A stretch of 15,121 nucleotides of DNA. Origin: JAWLEV01 sp041685915. GTDB taxonomy: Bacteria; Chloroflexota; Anaerolineae; UBA1429. Location of the stretch: positions 1 to 15,121 of the forward strand of contig JAWLEV010000068.1 in NCBI GenBank assembly GCA_041685915.1. The letters run 5' to 3'. Both the position numbers and the translations under genes were made by a program. Shown in pieces: positions 1 through 5,995 of the stretch. How positions within the stretch are numbered: position 1 is the first letter of the stretch; every line of letters starts with the position of its first letter. The notes under the pieces are model-generated. The model ran no database searches, was not told the DNA's origin, and saw only the letters and a list, made by a program, of their open reading frames with translations.

Positions 1-96
1 CATATAGCGGCGCAGGGTTACCTCCCCCGGCTCCTCGATCTCGACCGTTCCATCTGTCAGATTCGCACGCAGTATCCTATTATGAAATGAACGCAC
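1..96 (-). CDS. Aldehyde:ferredoxin oxidoreductase, N-terminal 32 residues (cut by window edge)
   Basis: A short open frame on the minus strand begins with GTG at 96 and runs unbroken off the left edge. A perfect AGGAGG ribosome binding site lies at 105-110, eight bases before the GTG. The peptide contains N-R-I-L-R-A-N-L-T-D-G-T followed by E-I-E-E-P and L-R-R-Y. This matches the usual opening of tungsten/molybdopterin aldehyde:ferredoxin oxidoreductases (G-K-I-L-R-V-D-L-T-T-G, then a short acidic stretch and a R-R-Y-L-G-G motif). Family members oxidise aldehydes to acids and pass electrons to ferredoxin in the cytoplasm. It lies 163 bases downstream of the aldo/keto reductase and would be the last visible gene of the catabolic cluster. 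The pterin and Fe-S binding parts are outside the window, so identity rests on the N-terminus alone. Confidence 0.72.
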   Translation of the reverse strand, partial: MRSFHNRILRANLTDGTVEIEEPGEVTLRRYM

Positions 97-259
97 TGTT
101 AAATCCTCCTATCAGATAATATTCTCTCCAATAACTAACAAAGCCGTTGCAAAGGCGCACTCGGGCGACCGACACTCGATAGCAACATACCCTGAACGTT
201 CTCTAGTCTTTGCCCTGCACGTGTCAGCCGTCTGGGCGCCTATTACCGCAAACGCTTGT
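97..259. other. Intergenic gap before the AOR gene
   Basis: There are 163 bases between the aldo/keto reductase stop and the AOR start. Apart from the AGGAGG site next to the AOR gene and an A/T-rich stretch around 113-140 (minus strand AATATTAT, a possible -10), no convincing hairpin or promoter is seen. The gap is long enough to hold a separate promoter for the AOR gene. Confidence 0.4.
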
Positions 260-1246
260 TTAGAGTGCCTGTTGCGCGTTTACATAGGTGGGCACCTCCT
301 CTTCTTCAAAGATACGGTCGATTTCGGCCTTGTCCTCGGCGGTGAGTTCCCACTCCACTGCCGCCACATTTTCTTCCAGTTCGCGGACGTTGCGCATGCC
401 CACCAGGGCCACGCTGACTGCCGGATGGCTCAGGACCCAGGCGATGGCCAGTTGGGCCACCGATTTGTCGTAGCGGGCGGCCAACGCCTGCAGCCGATGA
501 ACGACGCGCAACTCCTTGACGAAATTCTCACGCTCAAAGAGGGGCAGACCAAAGGCCCTGCCCGAGGAACGCCAGTCCCAATCCACAAAGGTGGTCTCTG
601 GCGTAAAGGCCCCCGTAAGCAGGCCAAAGGCCAGTGTGCCATAGGCCATAAAGCCGATGCCGTGGGACTGGCAATAGGGCAGCACGGCCCTCTCCATCCG
701 TCGATCAAACATATTATATCCTACCTGATTTGCCGCCAGATGTCCAACGCTCTCGCAGACATCCATCATGGCCGGCGCAAAGTTCGAGACACCATAGTAG
801 CGGATCTTGCCCGCTTTTCTGAGATCTTCCAATGCGCGGATAGGCTCATCATAGGGGGTGTCGTGATCGGGCCAGTGGATCAACAGGAGGTCGATCCAGT
901 TCGTATTCAGCCGCTCCAGGCAACCCTCGGCCCGCTCCACGATATAGTCGTAGTGGGAATTGCGCCCCACAATCTCGTCGCCATCGTAGATAAACCCCAC
1001 CTTGGTCACCAACACGACATCCTTACGGCGAGGCCCCAGAGCCTTGGCCAAGAGTTCCTCCGAATGGTAGGGACCATAGGCCTCGGCTGTGTCAAAGAGG
1101 GTGATGCCTCGCTCGAGGGCCGCATGCACTGCCTCGCCGGCCTCCTGCACGTCGATGTGGCCGTACTGAGTGGTGCTCATCTCCCAGGTGCCGAATCCCA
1201 ACGCCGAGCATTCCAAATCGCTATCTCCAAATGTTCGCATTTCCAT
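260..1246 (-). CDS. Aldo/keto reductase
   Basis: This is a 328-residue NAD(P)H-dependent aldo/keto reductase, normal full length for the family. The catalytic tetrad is visible: D52 in F-D-T-A, Y57 in A-E-A-Y-G, K82 in V-T-K-V-G and H124 in L-L-I-H-W. The C-terminal part has the cofactor region A-L-V-G-M-R-N (S-V-A-L-V-G-M-R). The family reduces sugar aldehydes, ketoses or small aldehydes, or runs in reverse as a sugar dehydrogenase; L-fucose and D-threo-aldose dehydrogenases belong to this group. The ATG at 1246 has an AGGAGG site five bases upstream. It lies 84 bases after the HpcH-type aldolase, with a long hairpin in the gap, and upstream of the AOR gene. The substrate cannot be read from sequence; the context suggests the aldehyde product or the substrate sugar of this cluster. 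Confidence 0.93.
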   Translation of the reverse strand: MEMRTFGDSDLECSALGFGTWEMSTTQYGHIDVQEAGEAVHAALERGITLFDTAEAYGPYHSEELLAKALGPRRKDVVLVTKVGFIYDGDEIVGRNSHYDYIVERAEGCLERLNTNWIDLLLIHWPDHDTPYDEPIRALEDLRKAGKIRYYGVSNFAPAMMDVCESVGHLAANQVGYNMFDRRMERAVLPYCQSHGIGFMAYGTLAFGLLTGAFTPETTFVDWDWRSSGRAFGLPLFERENFVKELRVVHRLQALAARYDKSVAQLAIAWVLSHPAVSVALVGMRNVRELEENVAAVEWELTAEDKAEIDRIFEEEEVPTYVNAQQAL

Positions 1247-1278
1247 ATGCGCCTCCTCTCACCCAGCATCATCTTATC

Positions 1279-1310
1279 TGAGGTGACGGGAAGCATTCCC
1301 CGTCACCTCA
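1279..1310. repeat. Long intergenic hairpin between aldolase and aldo/keto reductase
   Basis: The arms TGAGGTGACGGG (1279-1290) and CCCGTCACCTCA (1299-1310) are perfectly complementary over 12 bases with an 8-base loop. An alternative fold gives 14 pairs with one bulged C and a 3-base loop. No T-run follows on either strand, so this is not a classic rho-independent terminator. Its place between two co-directional genes suggests an mRNA processing or stability hairpin, or partial termination. Confidence 0.75.
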
Positions 1311-1330
1311 CCCTGGCTGTCGTCTGTCCT

Positions 1331-2113
1331 CTAGCTCTCGGTCAGCATGTCGCGTAGTCTGGTGCCCTTTTCCTGCCAGAACTGACGCAGTATGGATATA
1401 TCATTGCCGATGCGGAAATGCTTCACGCCCAGATCCAGGTAGTATTCCACATCGTTCAGGTCGTTCAGCTCGATGCGCGGGGCGACGCCCATTTCGAGGG
1501 ACGTCTCGATCACATAGCGCTCGGCCTCCTTGACCTTTGGATCCCCACGCTCGAGGCCGCTGCTCATGGTATAGTCCGACGGACCCCACTGCACCATATC
1601 CACGCCAGGAACGGAAAGCACGTTCTCCAGGTCGTCCACCAGCACCTTTTTCTCCACCATGATGGCCACGACGATATCGCGCAACATCTGAGAGAACTCC
1701 TCATGGCCGCTGCTCCCATAGGCGAAGCGGCGTCCGGCAGCCCCATACAGACCACCATCCTCCGGGGTATCAGGCCGGCAGATGCGCACGCAGTGCTCGA
1801 CCTCCTCCCTGGTACGGCAGTCGACAAAGAGAACGCTCTGGAAGCCGCTGCCGATGGCCCTTTGGGCCAGGAACAGCCGCGGATCCTGGTCCAGCTTGAT
1901 CATGGTGCCCAGATCGTGAAGCTCGGCGGTGCGGCAAAAGTTGTCCATCCCCTGGAGATCAAAAGGGGCGTACTCTTCGGCGAACTCGACATAGTCGTAG
2001 ATGCCCAGGTTGCCCACAATCTCGACGAGATCGGGCCAGAGGGTGTTCACGCGCACACAGAGGCTGGGCTTGTCCTCATCCAGTAGTTGGCGAAGCTTGT
2101 TGGATTGAACCAT
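1331..2113 (-). CDS. HpcH/HpaI aldolase/citrate lyase family protein
   Basis: This 260-residue protein belongs to the metal-dependent class II pyruvate aldolases (HpcH/HpaI), which cleave 2-keto-3-deoxy or 4-hydroxy-2-keto acids into pyruvate and an aldehyde. Visible family landmarks are the metal ligands E154 (I-M-V-E-K-K) and D180 (W-G-P-S-D-Y), the block F-Q-S-V-L-F-V-D-C-R-T at about 91-101, and a P-E-D-G-G-L-Y-G...R-R-F-A-Y-G segment. The canonical D-x-E-H motif reads A-E-E-Y (45-48), and the usual substrate-binding Arg appears as K73 in M-I-K-L-D, so this is a divergent subgroup. The frame is open to 2185, but the ATG at 2113 has a GGGAGGT site six bases away and matches family length, so I use it. 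It lies 147 bases downstream of the isomerase, behind its own possible promoter. Confidence 0.88.
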   Translation of the reverse strand: MVQSNKLRQLLDEDKPSLCVRVNTLWPDLVEIVGNLGIYDYVEFAEEYAPFDLQGMDNFCRTAELHDLGTMIKLDQDPRLFLAQRAIGSGFQSVLFVDCRTREEVEHCVRICRPDTPEDGGLYGAAGRRFAYGSSGHEEFSQMLRDIVVAIMVEKKVLVDDLENVLSVPGVDMVQWGPSDYTMSSGLERGDPKVKEAERYVIETSLEMGVAPRIELNDLNDVEYYLDLGVKHFRIGNDISILRQFWQEKGTRLRDMLTES

Positions 2114-2208
2114 GGTGTACCTCCCATAGAAAATAAGCTGCATTGGCCAGAGTTCGGAACGTGCGTCCAATAATTGCGCTCGCACCTCCCATTCTTCGTG
2201 ATGGGACC

Positions 2209-2237
2209 AGTATATCTTCAGAGGCCGCAGCGTGCAA
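2209..2237 (-). promoter_or_regulatory. Possible sigma70 promoter for the aldolase gene
   Basis: On the minus strand TTGCAC (2237-2232) and TATACT (2214-2209) are separated by exactly 17 bases. The -10 matches five of six consensus bases; the -35 matches only TTG. A start near 2202 would give a leader of about 90 bases before the ATG at 2113. An inverted repeat overlaps the -35 box. Confidence 0.4.
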
Positions 2238-2260
2238 CCCTCCCCTTATAGATCACGCTG
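2228..2260. promoter_or_regulatory. Inverted repeat CAGCGTG-N19-CACGCTG overlapping the -35 box
   Basis: CAGCGTG (2228-2234) and CACGCTG (2254-2260) are perfect inverted copies centred in the gap after the isomerase stop. One arm overlaps the proposed -35 hexamer at 2232-2237, as an operator would. It could instead form a loose hairpin at the 3' end of the isomerase transcript. Confidence 0.35.
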
Positions 2261-3364
2261 TCACACCAGATTGCGCAAATCGTTCCGTTTCGTATGTCCT
2301 CCCAGGCCCACGATCTCGGCGTCATCGACACCCTGTGCACGCAGGGGCTCGACGATGTTGGCCATCAGATCGGGCACGTACATCTTGAGGAGCGCGGCAT
2401 CGCCTTGGGGTTCCAGGCGCACCGATTCTAGTGTGGCGGGCAGCAGGCAACTGTTGCCCGCGCGCAGCGTCTCGACGCTGTCCCCACAGACGACGCGCGA
2501 CGCGCCCTCGATCTGGGAAAGCACGTAAAAGCGCGTGCCATCCAGGTCGAGGATGTGATCCGCCGTCAGGTCCAGGCGTTCCATGGCAAAGTGCTTGCAG
2601 GCAAAGATAAGGGTCTGGGTGTTTGGCCCGCGTTCGATGGTCACATGGGACGTCTGGCAGTCAAAGTCGTCCTCCAGGTGTATCTGTTCTGCCAGTTCCT
2701 CGGCGCGCTCGCGCTCACATCCTGACTTTGCCTCGTCCATATAGTGTTCGAGTCCGTAGGTAATATCCGAGTTCTCCATGATCTCACAGAACAAAGCGCC
2801 GCCCCTGGCATAGTGCATCACCCCGGCATAGATCAAAAAGCTATCTCCGGGTTCTACCTCGTACTCCTCCATACAGGAGACGGAATTTCCCTTTAATAGG
2901 GCTTTTATCAACCGTTCTTGTGTGATGCCGTCCCGGTTCCCCACGTGGATCGTGGCCTCCGGACGGGTCTCGAGCATGTACCAGGCCTCGGTCTTGCCCG
3001 TGTCAAAGCCACCCAGGGCCTTGGCGTGTTCATCATCGGGGTGTATCTGCTCGCCGAGGACGTTGGAGGCGTCCAGAAATTTGATGATCAGGGGGAAGCG
3101 CGTGCCGAACCGTTGCATCATATCGCTGCCCAACAGGGCCTCTCCGTAGGTCTCGATGGTCTCGTGTAAAGTCATCCCCGCAAGGGGGCCGTTGAGGATC
3201 TCGTTCGATTCGCCCGGGCGGTCCACCACTTCCCAGGTCTCGGCCAGGGTATGGTTGTCGGGCAAATCCTCCTTTTCGAACACCTCCACCATCCAGCGAT
3301 CACCGAAACCATAGTTGCGGAACTTTTCCTTGAGCCGTAAGGGGTAGAGTGTGGTTTTCGCCAT
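2261..3364 (-). CDS. Class I mannose-6-phosphate isomerase-like protein
   Basis: This is a 367-residue cupin-fold protein of the type I phosphomannose isomerase family, zinc enzymes that interconvert mannose 6-phosphate and fructose 6-phosphate. The four zinc ligands are in place: Q106 and H108 in E-Q-I-H-P-D-D-E-H-A, E126 in K-T-E-A-W-Y and H184 in G-V-M-H-Y-A. The conserved segment E-I-M-E-N-S-D-I-T-Y is present at about 194-203, but the Arg that normally follows T-Y is Gly (T-Y-G-L-E-H-Y), and the usual G-T-V-H-A-I-G reads G-V-M-H-Y-A-R-G. The substrate may therefore differ from mannose 6-phosphate. The ATG at 3364 has AGGAG seven bases upstream. It lies 56 bases after the Fe-S aldo/keto reductase. 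An isomerase inside a transporter/oxidoreductase/aldolase cluster fits sugar entry into catabolism. Confidence 0.87.
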   Translation of the reverse strand: MAKTTLYPLRLKEKFRNYGFGDRWMVEVFEKEDLPDNHTLAETWEVVDRPGESNEILNGPLAGMTLHETIETYGEALLGSDMMQRFGTRFPLIIKFLDASNVLGEQIHPDDEHAKALGGFDTGKTEAWYMLETRPEATIHVGNRDGITQERLIKALLKGNSVSCMEEYEVEPGDSFLIYAGVMHYARGGALFCEIMENSDITYGLEHYMDEAKSGCERERAEELAEQIHLEDDFDCQTSHVTIERGPNTQTLIFACKHFAMERLDLTADHILDLDGTRFYVLSQIEGASRVVCGDSVETLRAGNSCLLPATLESVRLEPQGDAALLKMYVPDLMANIVEPLRAQGVDDAEIVGLGGHTKRNDLRNLV

Positions 3365-3420
3365 GGATAACTCCTGCTTTAGTAACGAAAGATGGTTGAC
3401 TGCGATACCTTTATGGTCTT

Positions 3421-4605
3421 CTAATCTTTTCTGGCCGGCGGTGCCTCATCGGGGTCGTAGGGCCGATCCTCGGCCATCACCTCGTGTATATAGGGCATCC
3501 ACTCGCTGATGGGAATACCCTGGGGACATTTCTCCTCGCACTGTCCACACTGGATGCAAGAACTGGCCAGGATGCTCTCGTCCTGGTCGGAGAACAGTCG
3601 CAGATAGCGCTTTCGTGCCGCTTCCATGTCTCCTGATAACATCCCGGCGTTGAAACGGTCAAAGGTACGAGGGATATTGACGCCCTGGGGACAGGGCATG
3701 CAGTAACCACAGCCCGTGCAGGGTGCTGGCGAGAGGGAGCGGTAGGCATCGCGCACGCGATGGATGAGATTCAGTTCGTCTCCCGTCAAGGTGCACACCC
3801 CGGAGCGGTTGGCGCTGGCCACGTTCTCCCGCACGTGCTCCATGGCGCTCATGCCGCTCAATACCACAGAGACCTCGGGCTGATCCCACACCCACTGTAG
3901 ACCCCATTCGGCGGGGCTGCGCTGCTGCTCAGCTGTATCCCACAGACGCTGGATGTGCTCCGGCGGATTGGCCAGCCGACCGCCCAGCAGGGGTTCCATG
4001 ATCACCATGGCCAGCCCCTTGGAGGCCGCATAGCGCAGTCCCCGTGTGCCAGCCTGGTAATGCTCGTTCATATAGTTGTACTGGATCTGACAAACCTGCC
4101 AGCCGTCGTAAGCGTCGATGATCTCTTTGAAAAGTGGAAAGGAGCCGTGGAAGGAGAAGCCGATGGCCTTGACGCGGCCATCGAGCACGGGCTTTTCCAG
4201 CCAGTCCAGTATACCCATATCACAGGCGCGGTCCCAGCGGCCCTTGCGCAGGCCGTGGAGAAGATAGACGTCCACGTAATCGGTCTGCAAGCGTTCCAGC
4301 TGCTCGTCCAAAAGGCGGTCGAAATCGGAGGGCTTTTCGGCGACACGCACCAGCAGCTTGGTGGCCAGTTTTACCCGTTCTCGATAGCCGCCCTGTAGGG
4401 CGCGCCCCAAAAAGGGCTCGCTCTCGCCGTCATGATAGGGATAGCCAGTATCCAGATAGTTGACGCCGTGATCGATGGCATAGTGCAGCATGCGTGTGGC
4501 CTCTTCCTCGTCGATATGGCCCTCTTCCGTGGTGGGGAAACGCATGCATCCAAAGCCCAGGGCCGAGACTTTATATCCGAGTTCACCAAAGGGACGGTAT
4601 TGCAT
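3421..4605 (-). CDS. Aldo/keto reductase with C-terminal 4Fe-4S domain
   Basis: This 394-residue protein fuses an aldo/keto reductase barrel (about 1-285) to a ferredoxin-like C-terminus with two cysteine sets: C296, C299, C302, C305 and C350, C353, C356, C360, each ending in C-P. The barrel keeps D52, Y57, K83 and H117 as candidate tetrad residues. This architecture is a known family of predicted oxidoreductases (COG1453-like), common in anaerobes, where two 4Fe-4S clusters can link the redox step to ferredoxin or another carrier. It starts 32 bases after the MFS transporter stop, and AGGAG-like bases precede the ATG. With the AOR gene at the left edge it suggests ferredoxin-linked electron flow in this pathway. 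The specific substrate is unknown. Confidence 0.92.
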   Translation of the reverse strand: MQYRPFGELGYKVSALGFGCMRFPTTEEGHIDEEEATRMLHYAIDHGVNYLDTGYPYHDGESEPFLGRALQGGYRERVKLATKLLVRVAEKPSDFDRLLDEQLERLQTDYVDVYLLHGLRKGRWDRACDMGILDWLEKPVLDGRVKAIGFSFHGSFPLFKEIIDAYDGWQVCQIQYNYMNEHYQAGTRGLRYAASKGLAMVIMEPLLGGRLANPPEHIQRLWDTAEQQRSPAEWGLQWVWDQPEVSVVLSGMSAMEHVRENVASANRSGVCTLTGDELNLIHRVRDAYRSLSPAPCTGCGYCMPCPQGVNIPRTFDRFNAGMLSGDMEAARKRYLRLFSDQDESILASSCIQCGQCEEKCPQGIPISEWMPYIHEVMAEDRPYDPDEAPPARKD

Positions 4606-4637
4606 AATAATCCTCTCCTTTCACAAACATCTTTTCT

Positions 4638-5993
4638 CTATGAAGGTTCGCTTGTACCCATCTGCTGTTTTCGCTGGGACGGGAGCGGTGCTCTCTCGAT
4701 GATATCAGATGGGGCCTCGTCCTTTTGCTCTTGTCCAAGATGACGCAGGAGCAGGGACATGGCGACGGCGCTGGCCGTAGCCAGCCCGGCGCCGATGAGA
4801 AAAAGGCGGCGATAGCCCACGGCGGCCACCACGTACCCCCCGCCAAAACTCACCGTGCTGTAACCGAGGCTCATAGCCATGGCACCGACGCCGGATACCA
4901 GCGCACGCTGCTCCGGCTCGGCCATCTCCATCTGCAGTACCTGATAGGCGGGACGCCAGAGCGCCGGGAGGGCCAGGGTGCCGATAGTTCCCATGCCCGC
5001 GGCTACCCAATGCGGTATGAGAGAAACTAGAAACAGATTTGCCCCCAACAGGAGCGAGGCGATCAGCATGGTGTGACCGCTACCGCGACGCTGGGCCAGC
5101 CGCGAACTGCTCAACGCCGCCAGACAGGCGAGAAACATGCCCACACTCGTGATGGTGCCGATGAGGGAGGTAGGCAGCATGAACTCCCGATCCATATAGG
5201 CGGAGGCGAAAGCCTTGCAACTGGCGACGGCCCCATTGCTGCAAAAGGCGCAAAGGGCCAACAGGGTCACGGGCACCAGGGGCGGCAGGGCCGTGCTCTC
5301 GCTTTCCCTTTTGCGCTCTATCCTCTGCACGGGGCCCATAAGAACCAGGGGCACCAGCCCGGTCAGGGCCAGACCGATGGCCATATAGAACCCATAGCGA
5401 TAGGGGGCGGGCTGCGCCGTGGTGGTCCCCAGCAGGCCGGCAAAGCCACCAGGCAGAATCCCTCCAATGAGGGCCCCCAGGAACATGCCTAACCCCGCTG
5501 CCCCTTCCTTCAGGGCAAAGGCACCCTGCCTTCTCCTGGCATTCGTAAAACCTGTGAGGGCTGGTATCTGATTCACCACAAAGATGGACCAGCCCGAGGC
5601 AGCGAAGGCCTGAGAGAAAAGCAACCAGAAGTAGCGTATCGACCCCGGTACCGACTCGGCAAGGGGCGTGAGCACCATCCCCAGCATGTTGACGAGTACG
5701 CCGGCAATCATCATGCGGCGAGCCCCGAATCGCCCTCCCAAGGCGCCCCCGGGCAGGCTGGAGAGAGCGAAACTGAGGGCGCCTACACCGGTAACAGTGC
5801 CCACAACCTCGGGGCCGTATCCCAGGCGCAGCACATAGAGTGAGTTCAGCAACTGCCGCATCCCCAGATAAGCGCCCGTGAAAAGGGCAGAGGCCACGAT
5901 GAGCAGCCAGATGTTACGATTGTATCCCGAAGACAGATCTGCGGGAAAAACATTCAGGGGAAAGGAGTGGTTCTGACTCGATCCCGCTTTCAC
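4638..5993 (-). CDS. MFS transporter
   Basis: This is a hydrophobic protein of about 450 residues with roughly twelve predicted membrane segments, starting with N-I-W-L-L-I-V-A-S-A-L-F-T-G near residue 27. A loop 2-3 motif G-A-L-G-G-R-F-G-A-R-R (about 83-93) matches the degenerate major facilitator motif A. It sits in the inner membrane and most likely imports the cluster's substrate or exports a product. The start is uncertain. The frame is open upstream to GTG 6047, with an ATG at 6020. I chose the GTG at 5993 because it sits just after the upstream enzyme's stop (5998-5996), suggesting translational coupling, with GGCGAG about eight bases upstream. The longer starts would overlap the upstream gene by 25-52 bases. 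The substrate cannot be inferred from sequence alone. Confidence 0.88.
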   Translation of the reverse strand: MKAGSSQNHSFPLNVFPADLSSGYNRNIWLLIVASALFTGAYLGMRQLLNSLYVLRLGYGPEVVGTVTGVGALSFALSSLPGGALGGRFGARRMMIAGVLVNMLGMVLTPLAESVPGSIRYFWLLFSQAFAASGWSIFVVNQIPALTGFTNARRRQGAFALKEGAAGLGMFLGALIGGILPGGFAGLLGTTTAQPAPYRYGFYMAIGLALTGLVPLVLMGPVQRIERKRESESTALPPLVPVTLLALCAFCSNGAVASCKAFASAYMDREFMLPTSLIGTITSVGMFLACLAALSSSRLAQRRGSGHTMLIASLLLGANLFLVSLIPHWVAAGMGTIGTLALPALWRPAYQVLQMEMAEPEQRALVSGVGAMAMSLGYSTVSFGGGYVVAAVGYRRLFLIGAGLATASAVAMSLLLRHLGQEQKDEAPSDIIERAPLPSQRKQQMGTSEPS

Positions 5994-5995
5994 CT

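Noticed and set aside
221..1357. A 378-codon plus-strand open frame
   Set aside because: Antisense to a clear aldo/keto reductase with all catalytic residues; no family match.
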